64,000 nucleotides of DNA. Source: Chalara sp. BL73. Lineage: Eukaryota; Ascomycota; Leotiomycetes; Helotiales. Shown piece after piece: positions 1 through 13,130 of the stretch. Position 1 is the first letter of the stretch; every line of letters begins with the position of its first letter. Below the pieces are notes generated by a model, which did not search any database, was not told where the DNA came from, and was given only the letters and a program-made list of their open reading frames with translations. The stretch is taken from contig CAKJVC010000154.1 of NCBI GenBank assembly GCA_918026815.1, positions 124,001-188,000 of the forward strand, in the 5' to 3' direction. The translations under genes were made by a program, and so were the position numbers.

Positions 1-1037
1 ATCGATAATAGGCAATTCCTAATTGCGCCATACAAGTTGCTGACCTTTCAGAGCATGCCCGTAATGAGACTGTCGCTCTGAGGAGTTAGATAATGTAGCC
101 CGGAGCAGATGGCAGTAATGCTTAGCTTCAGTATTGGTATCAAAATTGAAGCTTGAGAGAGACGCAACGCCATGCATACCGGTATTTGAGCCTGCAAACC
201 ATAGGAGCCATGCTGGAGTTGGATGTTTAGTAATGAGGCAGCTTTTGAGTAATGCAGAACGGGAGTTAGGGTTCACAACGTTAGAATACATCATGAGGGA
301 ATTGGAGGTTCTGAGGTGTTATTCTTATCCAGATGCTCTCTGGTGTGTAAAATGTTCAAGGTACAACGGTGTGAGGTCCACGAGTTCCAGATTATTCTGG
401 TGCTGGCAGGATGCCTAGTTGCTCCTGCAGGCGAGAAGGAGAATACCGCTGAGAAGATGTGTTAAGGCTGCGTCATCTCATCCAGCCGAAGGTGCTGGCT
501 AGAGCCCTTACGAAGACTAGAACAAGAGAGAGGGTGGATGTTGGTGTTCTACGTTGTGTGATTGAAGATGGGTTGTTCAAAGAGGGCATATCCGTGAGGT
601 TGGGAGGGGTCTGGAGGTGGTATTGAGACGATAGGGGGTAAGGGGGGGCGTTGGGTTGAGCATCCGTTATAGAGAGGAGGAAAGGAGAGTGTCTGTAGAA
701 GTGACGGGCAGCTCCTTATACTTTATGCTGTCGAGGTCGCGTAGAAGTCGACAAGAAGGCGTGTGCAGTCGCAGGCCAAGGGAGTCTTGCCTGAAGCGAT
801 AGGATTAAGCCCAAAGTAGGCACACCCCTTATTACTATTATTGCCGTTTAGCACGTGATATTCCTGCACCTGACACAAGGTTACGTCATACAAAAATAAG
901 GAGCCTCACAAACCCACCAGCCACATTTGGGTACCTTCCCCCATGCCATCCCCTCGACTATTTCCTGCCGCAGCCACCCATATACACACGTTTCGGAAAG
1001 GATAATCCTTTCAGCTGACGATATTGAGAGAAGCGAA
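1..1037. other. Left edge and DGAT2 upstream region, no gene assigned
   Basis: Two overlapping open frames, 19-294 on the minus strand (91 codons) and 134-418 on the plus strand (94 codons), occupy the left end. Neither shows a recognisable domain or a convincing splice pattern, so I do not call either one. The stretch from about 540 to 720 is purine-rich on the plus strand. The last 150 bases before the DGAT2 start are the likely promoter and 5' UTR of that gene. Confidence 0.4.
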
Positions 1038-2879
1038 ATGGCGACACTTGCCAGCCCAGCTCTCCCAGAGGATCGCAAGAAGCAATATCTTGCACCAAAG
1101 AGCTATGCGGATGCTGCCGAAGAGCTGCCCGCGGAACCTCTAGCGGAGAGAAATGGCAATGGCAATGCGAAGACTGACGGTACCAATGGAAATGTGAATA
1201 ATGAGAAACGCGAGAGGAATGGCACAGCTGATATCGGCGGGGATGACAAGTCAGCTACACATTCCTCAAAGGTGCTAAAGATTGTCAACACTGGCGCTGC
1301 TCCCAAGACGCCAACAGAGGAGACGAAGGAGCATGTGGATGAGGAGCACCAGGGGAAAAGACCTGATATTGGAGAGAGACAGGAGTCACAGCATGAGTAT
1401 TTTGCTACGGTATGCCGCTGATCACAACATGGTGGGATGACGATTGGCTGATTAGGGTAGGGACTGGACGATGCTCCTAGGACGCCGCCGCGGAAGACAC
1501 ATCGCAGGACGCAGTCGAAGAAGAGCTATGAAAACTTGAGTATGTTTACTACTACTTGAATGTTTCAGCAATTAATAAAGTCGTATAATAGGCACAGCAG
1601 AGAAGATATTAGGAAAGACGAATGGAGATACAAAGGAAGAGAAAGACGAGCCTAGCACGAACGGCACAGTGTTCGAAAAAGTCGAAGGTCAAAGAAATGG
1701 TAGCAGGCTCATAAGCATAAAACCTTCCGCAGAATACCAGGAACAGCTTCGCAGAGTCAGGAAAGAGAGACCATTGAGCAGCGGAAAGAAGGCTGGTCAG
1801 CGATGGGAACAGAGCGCTATTCGATTTGCTCCTCTAAACGTTCCCTTACACCGACGATTACAGACGTTGCTGGTGTTGTTCCACACACTGTGTATTGCGA
1901 TGTCAATTTCGACCTTTTTCTTCTTATGCGCCATCCCGTTGTTCTGGCCGTTGCTGATCCCGTATATGATCTATTGCATGTGGTCCAATGCTTCTACATC
2001 CGGAACATTGAGCCACCGATCTGAATTTTTGAGGTCATTGCCGGTATGGTCATTATTCGCATCTTATTTTCCGGCAAGACTACATCGGACTGTAGAATTA
2101 CCTGCTACAAGGAAGTATATCTTTGGGTACCATCCTCACGGCATCATTTCTCACGGCGCATTTGCAGCCTTCGGGACAGAGGCACTAGGCTTCTCTCAGC
2201 TTTTCCCGGGAATCAAGAACACGCTTCTTACTCTGGATTCTAACTTCCGCATTCCGCTGTACAGAGATTATGCACTTGCAATGGGTCTCGCATCCGTCTC
2301 CAAGGAATCATGTGAAAACCTGCTTTCTAAAGGCGGTCCTAACAAGGCAAGTCTACATCGTTACTCACAAATTCAGGAACTAACACGTCCCAGGAAGGAA
2401 TGGGCCGCGCAATAACCATAGTTGTAGGCGGCGCCGCGGAGTCCCTCGACGCGCAACCTAACACCCTCCGCCTAATCCTCGCCAAACGCAAGGGCTTTGT
2501 GAAAATGGCCATCCGCACCGGCGCCGACCTCGTGCCCGTCCTCGCTTTTGGTGAGAACGACATCTACGACCAATTTGCCGTCGACCGGCATCCTCTCATT
2601 CACAAATTCCAACTCTTAGTTAAGAAACTGCTCGGATTCACAATCCCGCTTTTTCATGCTAGAGGCGTTTTCAATTATGATGTAGGCTTAATGCCATATA
2701 GGCGCCCAATAAACATCGTGGTTGGACCACCTGTGAGGGTGGCGCAGAGTGAAAAGCCGAGCCAAGAGGAGGTTGATAGGGTACATAAAGAGTATGTGAG
2801 AGAGCTGGAAAGGCTTTGGGAGCTGTGGAAGGATGACTTTGCACCGATGAGGAAGGAAGAGATGAAGATCTTGGAGTAA
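1038..2879 (+). CDS. Diacylglycerol O-acyltransferase, DGAT2 family
   Basis: Transfers an acyl group from acyl-CoA to diacylglycerol, the last step of triacylglycerol synthesis, at the ER and lipid droplets. Deduced exons are 1038-1409, 1461-1539, 1592-2346 and 2394-2879, giving 563 residues in one frame. The N-terminal ~215 residues are hydrophilic and low-complexity. A hydrophobic hairpin follows (LLVLFHTLCIAMSISTFFFL and onward), then the catalytic YHPHG motif near residue 330 and the family motifs GGAAES, RKGFVKMA and FGEN. The start chosen is the first ATG that reads into MATLASPALPEDRKKQY. The third intron begins GCAAGT, a GC-AG intron, because only that donor keeps the conserved GGPN...GRA stretch in frame. 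The protein is slightly longer than usual because of its N-terminal tail. Family assignment is firm from the motifs; the substrate is inferred. Confidence 0.9.
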
Positions 2880-3818
2880 TTTTTCTTTTTTGGCATTGCG
2901 GGGTTGAATTGGCAGCATTCAAGTTGAGCATGGGCAGGATGGTGTGACGGGTTGTAATTTTATGCGCGGGAGGTTTTTCATTTGAGTCATCGCCTGGGTT
3001 TATGGGTTGGATGGGAGCGTTTTATTTTGATGAAAGCATGGGGTTATGGGTGGAATATGGAGGTGTTAATATCAAATTAACCAAAAAAATTGAAAATTGA
3101 AGAATGAAAATTCGTGTCACCCTTCGGTTTCCAATTTTTAATCAACGAATGTATACTCTCTTCTCCATAGCTAGCAAGAAAAGGAACAGAACGTCTGCAC
3201 ATATAGACAGCGTCCTCCAATGTATCACTAAAAATCATATATATAAGGCAAGCCAGATACTCATTTATACAAGTCATGATTGGGCAGGTATAGCTAGCTA
3301 TAAAGCATCTAATCCCGCCATCTATTCACTTCCACTTCCACTTCCATTTCTTCTCGTCTCGTCTCCTCTCGTCTCCTCTGCCTCCCCCTAAAATCAAGCG
3401 ACCAAGCCATCGACCTTATCATACCGCCTTCTCCCTTCCCTCTTCCCTTCCATGCGCGTCGCCCACCTGAAATAAGAAGCGGGAGATGAAAATAAACGGA
3501 GATATATATAAAACAACAACAGCACATGGTATTTCGCGCCTTTAGTAATGCCCATAAAAAGCCCACGCGCCACTTCCGGAAACCCCAGAATCCCCATGGA
3601 TATTTTGATAATTTTTTTGTATCGCTTGCGTGAAAAAGGCCTCGCCACCGTTTGAAAAAAAGCAACTGCTCCGCTCTCGTCATTATTGCTGCTGTTTTGT
3701 TATCGTGTTCCCCATATTACATTTCCCATTTCTTACACGTCTCTTATCTGATTTTGCTGAGCTGGCTATCCTCCTGACTTGCGTTGTTTGAAACTCCCTT
3801 GATTTTGTTGCAGAATTC
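2880..3818. other. Intergenic region between convergent DGAT2 and MED14
   Basis: This is the 3' flank shared by two genes that point at each other. It holds a CT-rich tract at about 3325-3390 and several short overlapping open frames on both strands without domains. I see no gene here. Confidence 0.5.
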
Positions 3819-6800
3819 TTAATCTAGCTCAATGATATCGGCTCTCTGCTGGCTCATTCGGTTCTGACTGCCCTGGCTATGGCCGTGGGTCTGGCTCTGA
3901 CTGTTATTAGGCGTAGGTTGTTGTCGCTGCTGATATTGCTGCATATGTGCCTGGGCTTTCATATTTGGTCGAGCCTGCTGTGGTGGCTGTGGCCGCTGCT
4001 GAGGTGGCATGGGTCGTTGACCCTGTGGTTGGGGCGGAGGTTGCTGAGATTTGTTCTGCTGAGGCGGTTGCTGCGCTACGGGTTGAGGTTGTTCGAGTTG
4101 TGGCGCGGAAGGTTTGCTCAGCTCCACGGTTCGGATAATCTCATCGATTTGCTTTATCAAGTCCTCCAAACCGCCACTTTGTGTTACAGCACTCTTACGC
4201 ATGCCCTCCCAACCAGCGCCTGATGAGTCCCAGATTGATTGCAACGCCGCGTCGATTTCGTCCCCGTCCTTATCCCTAGCATCGCCTCGTGAAAGCATCC
4301 ACCATGCCTCCCCACATCTGTTCTGTAGTTTGAAATCGAATTTTACTTTTCGGGTAGCTGGAATTGAATCTGTATCGGATTTTGGCGAGACGAGGTCGTA
4401 CCTGACAATCATGTGGTCGATTGATCGGACCAAGATCACCACCTCTCCTCTCTCCTGGAAACTCGTCCACTCCGTTTCAATGGCATCGAAAACCTGAAGG
4501 AGTGGTAGGGTTAATGGGAGCAGGGTCGCTATGCCATCAAGGCCTTGCGAATTGAGGATTCTGCCCAGATGATCCAATATTCGGAGGTGTGGATTGTTCG
4601 CCTCGAACCTAATAGTCATACCCGTGTTCACGCTACCGAAATCAATGGTTGCCTTGAACGTCGCCTTTGCTTCAGCTTGGGGAGATTTATAGCTGAATAT
4701 GATCTTGTCTAAAGACATAGAATCACATACTAGGGTTTCGCTATGTCTAGCAAATACCTCCACAAATTCAACTAAGCGTTCTACCCGATTGACTTTCTCG
4801 ATGAGCACTGGAATAACTGGAAATCCTACCCTTGACCGTAACCGAAAAGCGAAGACTCCTGTGGCAGCGCTGAACGCAATATCTCTGTCAACATTTTCTT
4901 TCAAGCTTGACAAGGAGTTCGAAACGTTGACGACCATCCGTGCCTGAGTAACCACCATACAAGTCGGATATTTAGGGGCTGTTATTGAGGGAATTGGTGT
5001 CATATCCTCCTGGGGCAGATTTGCATCATTAGAAACCTCAAGGCCTTGGAAGGTGAGCTGAATTGTATCCTTTGCCCAAGGCTTCTTCGACCTAAGAGCC
5101 TTGTTTTGTGATGGCAATATTTGAGAAAGCCGTACAAGGATAGTTGGTAGTTTGATTGGCGATAGCGGCTTGCTGTTTCGAAGAATGTAATTGGACCTAT
5201 ATGAATGTAATGATCTTAGGTTGGTGTAGTGAGATATAAGTCCAGCCGTGAATGTAACTAGCGTAAGGAAGAAGTTGTATGATATGGCTGGCGACAACGC
5301 CTTGATCGGAATTCTGATCTTGCTCGTGATTTTTATTTCGTCCTTTTGATTGTTTCGCGTCCTGGTTGGAGTACTGACGAAGATTAGCAAAACACGCTAT
5401 GAACAGAGTGACAAACTCACGTTTCTAACAGCCACCACTTCTCTCCGCTCACGCTCATACTGACCACGAGAGACCATTCATCCTTCCATTCTCGGCGTCT
5501 GAACCAATACCACCGTGACGCGTTGTCTTTCGTCACCTGTCGTAGGTCATCCAGTTCAACGCCTGGCGTATGGGGACTGAAGACGACCCAGCCAGTGCTC
5601 TGTGTGTAGTTCATGAGTCGTTGAAGAGTAGCTTTATATCGAAGTAATTCAATCATCCTCGGCACGTCCTTAATTGGCGCCTTTGCAAACTTATTGAAAT
5701 GTTGCAACTCCATCTCGAAGGCAATAGATACGGGGCTCAGGCAAAAGCGACCGCTAGTCTGTTCAATCTTGAGGCACACAAGTTGCTCATTCGTCAATTG
5801 AATTGTTAGTGATGATCTTGTATCATCTTTGTCATCTGTGCCCCCTGAAGGTTGGCTCAATGATAGAGTTGCCTCTCCGGTTGAAAATAGCGGCCACGTC
5901 TGTAAATTTGAAAATATACCATCCATCAAGTACTCTGTGTGCATTGCAATAACTGTCTTTAGTAGCTTCTCGGCTGATATATTGATGACATCGAGGGGGA
6001 TTACGATGTCTTTCATTTCTTTACCATCTCGAAACCATCGGACGGAGAGGCAACTAACAGGTGCCTTGTGGAGTGGGCGTTTATGTTTTGGCTTGCCACT
6101 ATGAACACCTAGAAGGATAAAACTCTTTGGTCTTGGCGTGCCTTTCCAATACTGAATTGACAGCGTTCTGTCGAGGGGCTCAACTTCTAACCCAGAAATC
6201 CACGTGCCGCGAGCCAACTCCCAGGCCTGCTTTCTAAACTCGCCAATTTTGACCGTAAGAGTCATCTCATGAAGAAATCTGTAGCAGCCAGCAAGGCCGT
6301 CCTTTTCTAGGATGGCATTTATACGGTGCTCGAGGCCGTTGCTGACACTAGCCGGCATCTCTGCAAGCGCTGGAGAGAATAAGAAGCGAAACCCGATGAA
6401 CCAGAACTGAGCGGTGGGATCCTCGCTAGCTACGGTGAGATCGACCTCGAATTCTCCGGAAACTTTAAAAGTGACGCGACCAGATTTGATGCTATATTCC
6501 TTGAACGCCGGCGGTATCTTGTCGTGTTCGTCGATAACAAGCCGCATGTGCAGAAGGGTATTGATGTTTTCCAATGTCCTCAGCATCTCCCGCGGTTTCA
6601 ATGAAGGAGGTTCCTTGTATCCAAGCTATAGCACATTAGTAACATTTCATTTGTCAATTGCACCTTGCACTCACATCAGGCATCCAAGGTGCCTTGCCGG
6701 TTGATAATACTTCCACGGCAGTTTTGAAATCTGGGCTAGGCAATCCCGCTGTGTGCAGCTTTTTCTTGGAATTGATTAGGAGCATCAATGATAAGTCGTA

Positions 6801-7370
6801 CTGGTACTTCTGATTGACAAGATGCGCCTTCAGGTCTATCAATTTGCCTACGTCTTCTGCCTGCCGACTCCAGTTTGTGGCGGCTAGTATTTTGGTCCAC
6901 TCCGCATGTTTTGCTTGGAAAAATTCAAGCCATATCCTCTTTTTCTCAATATTTTCTGGGTCACTCTCTTGCTCGGCGGAATTGAGAACATTCCCGTTGA
7001 CGACAGACTTTATGGGTCTTTGCGCTTGCTCGTTTATTTTCTGCGTGAGTTGCCCATATGATTGCTCCGCCGCTCGCTCGATTAGCTTCGAGGTTGAGAT
7101 GTACCCAAGAGTGACATGTTGAATCTCTGGAGGGAGTTTACCAAGCTGTGCCAACAAGGCTGTTGCTGCAGATGGCGCAGAGCTTTCTCCTGCTTGGGTC
7201 ATCGGCAGGCCGTTCAAAAAAGGTGCATTGGGGCTCGTTGGAGTTATATTCTGTAGAGGCTCTGGTCGAGATCCTCCCTTTTCCGGTACACGATTAGCAG
7301 CGGCTGTGATGCCATTAGGCTGCCTGTCATGGTTCGTATGTCCGCCATTCTCCATGATGACGCCCGGCAT
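3819..7370 (-). CDS. MED14: Mediator complex subunit 14 (RGR1/MED14)
   Basis: Backbone subunit of the Mediator complex, which links transcription factors to RNA polymerase II in the nucleus. Deduced exons are 6675-7370, 5421-6625 and 3819-5373, separated by introns of 49 and 47 bp, giving 1151 residues. The signature N-terminal region lies near residues 80-110 (PPEIQHVTLGYISTSKLIER) and matches the MED14 family start. The middle keeps the long mixed alpha/beta MED14 body. The last ~100 residues are very rich in Gln and Pro (for example QQPPQQNKSQQPPPQPQGQR), as in other fungal orthologues, and the protein ends ADIIELD. I placed the start at the ATG at 7370 (MPGVIMENG). The frame is open for about 100 bases further upstream but has no ATG there, so either this ATG is the start or an upstream non-coding exon exists. 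Confidence 0.9.
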
Positions 7371-8843
7371 AGTCTCTCCTGATCTGTTAATCAGAGACCC
7401 TTCCCCCTCCACCACCTTTCCCCCAGCAGCTCCGGTCGCAACCCGCCCTGTCGACTCTATCTTGATGGTTCAACTAGAAGGGACGTCGGAGATACCATCA
7501 GGCTTTGATGCAACGGTCACAAGCGCCGATGACGATGAAATACCCAGGGACAGCGACGTGTTTTCTGTCAGCAATTAGGTGCTGGGCAGTGTGTGCTGGC
7601 AGGAATTCGTGTGTGAGTATATGGTGATTCGGTGGTGGTATGCGCGACCTTGCGTTGAATGAAAGGATGGGGTTGGCGCTCTTGTCGCGTGTAGACTAGG
7701 GCAATGATAAGCGGTAAAGGGATAGCTGTCGAGTAGGTGGTGATTCTGAGCGCATCAGTAGAATTGTTCAGAATGCGGCTATCGTAGATGCTTGTTTGTG
7801 AAACCGTCCGACTGGTGTGTTGTCTTTGATGGCCGTGAAGTTCAAAGAGTCGGGCTGCTTCTTGCCAAGACATTTAGTGCCTTGCGACCCACTTTTGGAT
7901 CCGTGCATTTCCCGTGATGTGAATGTCTTCCAGAGGAAACACAAGGCTGGCCAATGAGCAAACAAGACGAGACTAGACAATGCCATACAATACGTTTGTG
8001 TGTGAATGGGAACGTTTGGTCAAATACCAAAAATAGTTGGGGTTCACCATTGCATCAAATCTCACTTCAGCTGTGCCAAAAGATTTCCATTGCTGGTTCA
8101 CAGAAGAATGTCATGAGATTTTACGAAAGGAAGCTGGGGTCTCAATTGCGACCCTAGCTCAGGTGATAGGATTCAGTACAGTAGAAGCAGGGCTCTGCTT
8201 AGATATGCAGGAAAGCTATCTTTACTAACAGTGACCATCGACTCCATTCCCAATTAATTCTAGCCGCTATATCATATATTTGGTCTTCTCGAGTGAGTAC
8301 TGGTTGAAAGAAACAGCGGAGCGAAGCTTAACCTCTGGAACTTTAGAATGTATACCATGGGTGTCTAACCGCCCCTCCCCCCCAACCCCAACCATAGTTC
8401 CGACCGCGCAGAGTTCAGACAAACACATATACACGCTTGGATTAATTATGACGTTTAAATTTCTTTCCTTGAAACCAGGATATCTAACTATATTCTGGCA
8501 CCCCTCCCCTTGTTGAACTCTATTTCTGAAGGAGTTGGGTTGGCCAACCTTGATTAAACTGGGGGGCAACGAGGCCAGCCTCCCCGTACCTCAACTGTTT
8601 CTCTCCCCCCTTTCACATGATCCATATGCGCCAGTGATCATTTAGATACATCAGCTCCCTCGTCATTGCATCTCCCCTTTCATTTTTGGTGGTCGTCGTC
8701 GACCCAAGCTCAAAACAGTTTGTCGACAGCATTTTGGTGATGGTCGAGAAGGATTCCTTTATTCTATTTCGCGTAGCACCGCTATGATCTAACCAACCGC
8801 CTTGCTTACTGGTACAGCCTCGAATCCTGGCGTCGCAGCAGCA
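7371..8843. other. Divergent promoter region between MED14 and ATG22
   Basis: The two flanking genes are transcribed away from each other, so this 1.5 kb contains both promoters and 5' UTRs. Only short domain-free open frames are present. I see no further gene. Confidence 0.5.
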
Positions 8844-11046
8844 ATGGTGCCACGGAACCATCCGCAGCGACCACCACCACCACTACCTCAACGATCGCTT
8901 TCCGTCCATAGTACAAAACGTTCTTTCTCCTCCTACCGGTCGCATTCTTCCTCATTTGAAGCTGATGACGAGCGATCGAGTTCCGCAGACAACGAAATGG
9001 GTCCAGACGCCGGGTTCCGAGACGAACCATCACAATATGCGGGAGAGGATACACGTTTGACAAGTAGGAAAGAGCTGGCAGGATGGTACGCATATGGATT
9101 TGCAGCTGAGGTTTTCGTGATATGTGGAATGGGTGAGTTCTATATTTCTATTGAATGGCAACCGTGGAGTTGTTGGTTGCAGTGGTGCCTGGCGGTCCTC
9201 TGCTTTCAAGGTGATACTAGCCTTGAATGCTGAAAATGGCCGGAAGTTAGATACTCTGGAAGAGAGGCTCTACATTCACGAGCCAGAAAACTAGAGTCGT
9301 CTAAATCGTAGTGGACGTAGCAGGAGCCGGAATGCTGTTATGCTGCTGGGGCGAGATTCAGAGGCGTCTGCTAACAAGTATATAGGCTCATTTATACCCA
9401 TCACATTAGAACAACTAGCTAGAGAAAATGGTGTTCTTCTCTCTGATCGAACAACACCATGTGGTTCAAGTTCGTCGCACCCAGCACCAGGTCTGCCCGG
9501 GCCAAATGGGAAGAAAGACCTAGGACAATGCGTAGTATATGTCCTCGGCTTGGAAATCAATACTGCCAGTTTTGCCATGTATACGTTCTCATTGAGTGTT
9601 CTATTTCAAGCATTACTGGTTGTCTCTATAAGTTGTGCGGCGGATCATGGAAACTATAGGAAGAGGTTATTGTTATTTTTTGCATTTGCAGGCGCTACGG
9701 CTACGATGCTTTTCTTACCTATTGTACCAAGCATATACCTTCTCGGAGCAGTGTTAGCTATGGTTGCCAACACCTGTTTCGGTGCAAGTTTTGTACTTCT
9801 AAATTCTTTCCTACCGCTCCTAGTCAGGCATCACCCCAGGAGCCAATATGGCACACCAGAAGACAGCCCTGATTTTCCGCCCACGCTGAGGGATGATCAG
9901 CCTGACAATGTATATCTCGAAAGAGACCACCTAGCTGATTCTCAAGCTTCTCTGTTGCCATCAGATGATCCCACAGAGCCACATGCTGGATCACCAAGTA
10001 TGACATCTAGGGAACTGCAGTTGTCGACACAAATTTCATCGACAGGTATTGGGATTGGATACAGTGCAGGATTATTCTTACAATGTGTATGCATCGTCAT
10101 CATTTTCGCCATGAAAAGCACTACCTTTTCACTACGGGTTGTGTTATTCATTGTTGGGGCATGGTGGTTTGTTTTCACAATCCCGGCCGCAGCTTGGTTA
10201 CGCCCTCGACCAGGTCCACCACTGCGAGCAGCTGATCCTGAGAATCCGAACAAAGGTCGTTCTTGGCTTGCGTACATAATATATGCATGGGCTTCTCTTT
10301 GGAGAACAGTCAAACTCGCACGTCGACTCAAGGATATTATGCTCTTCCTAGCAGCATGGTTTCTTTTGAGCGATGCCATCGCCACGGTCTCAGGCACAGC
10401 TGTTTTGTATGCTAAAACAACACTACACATGCGCCCAGAAGCTCTTGGCTTGATAAATGTTATCGCAACGACAGCAGGCGTCCTAGGCGCCTTTTCTTGG
10501 TCTGCGATCTCAAAGGCTTTTGGTCTCCGGCCACATCAGACGATTCTGGCCTGTATATGCCTTTTTGAGATCATACCACTCTATGGGTTACTAGGATATA
10601 TCCCTATAGTCAAGGGCTGGGGCGTTATTGGTCTGCAGCAACCATGGGAGATGTATCCTCTTGGGTTCGTATATGGCTTTGTTCTTGGTGGATTAAGCTC
10701 ATACTGCCGCTCTCTTTTCGGGGAACTGATCCCACCAGGATCCGAAGCCGCGTTCTATGCTTTGTACGCCATTACCGATAAAGGATCTTCGGTCTTTGGA
10801 CCAGCGATCGTAGGCGCTATCGTGGACCGCACAGGTGAGATAAGACCAGCATTCTGGTTCCTTGCCGCATTAGTAGGGCTTCCAGGTCCATTAATCTATT
10901 TCGTGAACGTTCAAAGGGGGAGAGAAGAAGGTGCTCGCTTGGCAGAAGTTATCGAAGGATACAGATCAAGGGAACGGAGCGCGAGTGCATCAAGCAGAGA
11001 GCCCTTGTTGGGCAGCGATGATGAGGAAAGATTACATAGGGATTGA
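8844..11046 (+). CDS. ATG22: Vacuolar amino acid effluxer ATG22-like (MFS fold)
   Basis: ATG22 proteins sit in the vacuolar membrane and export amino acids released by autophagic breakdown. Exons 8844-9132 and 9386-11046 give 649 residues; the intron is 253 bp. Residues 1-80 are a Ser- and Pro-rich cytosolic tail. The first helix spans the splice junction and reads AEVFVICGM then [16 protein letters not shown], the ATG22 signature. About ten to twelve hydrophobic segments follow, with a long charged loop around residues 240-310 ([12 protein letters not shown] and onward) and an acidic C-terminus ending in LLGSDDEER. The start ATG was chosen because the open frame upstream has no other ATG. 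Family membership is clear from the signature and topology; substrate specificity is taken from the family. Confidence 0.9.
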
Positions 11047-12011
11047 ATGTTATTTTGAATTCAGCTATATGGAGTTTTGCATAAGCTGGTGTTGGTTGGA
11101 TAGCTTAGGGGGCGTTGCATTGGATCGGAGTTAGGTGGATATATTAGCATAAAGATGCAGATTTCAAAAGATTATAGTTTTCATTTTCACCTGCTGTCAT
11201 TGCATGTACGCCTTCTCTTGTGTCCAAGATTACAATAATGCTCATCATACATAAGTGTTTGTATATAAGAGTGACAATGATAGTAACAGCAAGAATGAGT
11301 ATTCTCTGTTTTGATCTTTGCAATTGATTTAATTGGCCAAAAAGATCTAATCTAATCTCTTGCCTCCCCAGGTTCTGCCTTCCCCATGATCTCGCTTAAG
11401 ACGGGGCTAACGGGTGACGACGTCGTTTCTGTGTTTTTATGTGTCATCCTTCGTTTGTTTTACACAACGAAAACCCTTTTAGGTTGCGGCGTCATCTCTC
11501 CCCCTTTCCTCGTCATTCCGCATTCCGTGCTTTGTTACTCGGCATCGTGATCACGGTCTTTTGCCCATTCCCATAAGAAAACGACAACCTTCGAAGCCTC
11601 GACGCCGGCATTTTCGGGGACGGATGACGGAAAGGGTGAATTTGTTATTTTTTGTCTTTGAGGGTTTGCATGGCATGGATATACACTGCATAGCGAGTTT
11701 CAAAGTTGAATCGCCTTCGTTTGGGGGGCATTTGTGTCACGAGGGCCGGAGATGTCTATTTCATGATGTCAAGTCTTACTCTACCTAGCAACATGCCCTC
11801 ATATTCCATCATTTTCACCCTTTCACGCGCTCTCCGTCCATTCGGTTTTTCAATTCCCCCCCCTTCCTTCACTTCTAGCCAGCTCTCTCTCGTTTCTCCT
11901 GCTACGTGCCACCGGAAATACGGCCTCTCCGATACCCCTAGAACCAAATCTTTATAGGATGTACTTCCTCTCTTGCGCTTCTTTCCTTCCTCCAGAACAC
12001 ATCTTGCTAGG
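11047..12011. other. Intergenic region and promoter of the HPP gene
   Basis: Contains the 3' flank of ATG22 and the upstream region of the HPP gene, with pyrimidine-rich tracts near 11490-11520 and 11820-11900 typical of fungal promoters. I see no gene here. Confidence 0.5.
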
Positions 12012-13130
12012 ATGACGGCCCCGCGTCCCAATTTCGATTTCGATATCGATCGCTATTTGAACAGATATGTGCCTCGAAATCGGCTGGACCGTCTGCCTAA
12101 ACCTATATCTTGGTTCCTGGGGCACCGAGGCAAACATCCGGTTGAGATTGGGACTCTTCTCATCTACTTCTGGGCATTTGTAGGCGCCTTCGCGGGGTTG
12201 CTTGTCGTTGAAGCGGTGTTCAATACACCGTTCTTCAAAAGTGAAGGGACGCCTATCGTTGTTGCATCATTTGTATGTGTTCTCTTCGCTTGTTCTCCCA
12301 TTCGTCCTCATATATCTGCCTCTTTTTTGTCCATTTCGCTTTTCGTTCTCCATCTTTCAGTCTACAGAACCAAGCCTCTCCTCCTTCATCCATCCAATAC
12401 AACCTAGATTAAGTTTCTATCCCAAACAACCTACAAAATACCATAAACTAACGATACAACCTCGTAGGGAGCAGCGGCAATCTTAGAATACAATGCCATC
12501 GCCTCACCCCTCGCCCAACCCCGCCCAGCCCTCCTAGGCCAACTTCTCTCCGCAGTTATCGGCATATCAATACACAAGCTCTTCTCCCTCTCCCCACACT
12601 ATCCATCTCCCTTCTCCAACGACTCCAACTTCCTCGTCCCGCTGGCCGGTGCCCTCGCCGTCGGTATCGCATCCGCGCTCATGGGTCTCACCAAAACGGT
12701 GCATCCCCCGGCAGGTGCTACGGCCCTCCTCTGCGTTGTCGACGCCCAGGTTGCCCGCATGGGATGGTGGTTCCTGGTTCCCGTCGTGATCGGCACGCTG
12801 CTCCTCCTCGGCGTCGCTTTGCTGATCAATAATCTCCAGCGACGGTGGCCCATTTGGTGGTGGACGGAGCATGATCTGCGCAGCCGCAAAGATGACTTAG
12901 GAACCGGGAAGTCGTTGGGCAGCGTGGATGAGGAGCGGGATGCCGCGATTGATATGCAGGAGGCGGAGCCCGACAGGGACCGGCTGGTCGTTGGCGTGGA
13001 TCGCGTTGTCCTCCCGCAAGGTTTGGAGCTGAATGATCTGGAGATCTCGATGTTGGAGGGGTTGAGGGCGAAGATGAGGGAGGGGCGGAGGAGGAGGGAG
13101 AGCGAGGTTACGAGGGTCGGGAGCGAATGA
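12012..13130 (+). CDS. HPP-family integral membrane protein
   Basis: Exons 12012-12272 and 12468-13130 give 307 residues; the 195-bp intron contains a good branch site (ACTAAC) before its CTCGTAG acceptor. Residues about 45-200 hold four or so hydrophobic segments, and the family-defining motif is visible as TVHPPAGATALL. The HPP domain is found in bacteria, plants and fungi; a chloroplast member has been linked to nitrite transport, but the fungal role is not settled and I do not assign one. The C-terminal ~110 residues after the last membrane segment (WWWTEHDLRSRK) are charged and likely cytosolic. The N-terminus carries a short Arg/Asp-rich stretch (NRYVPRNRLDRLP). The gene converges on the PAQR gene downstream. 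Confidence 0.85.

Noticed and set aside
19..418. Two overlapping frames of 91 and 94 codons at the left edge
   Set aside because: No domain, no splice pattern, and each is the shadow of the other; neither can be preferred.
9942..10430. 162-codon minus-strand frame inside ATG22
   Set aside because: Antisense shadow of a well-supported gene with strong codon structure on the plus strand.
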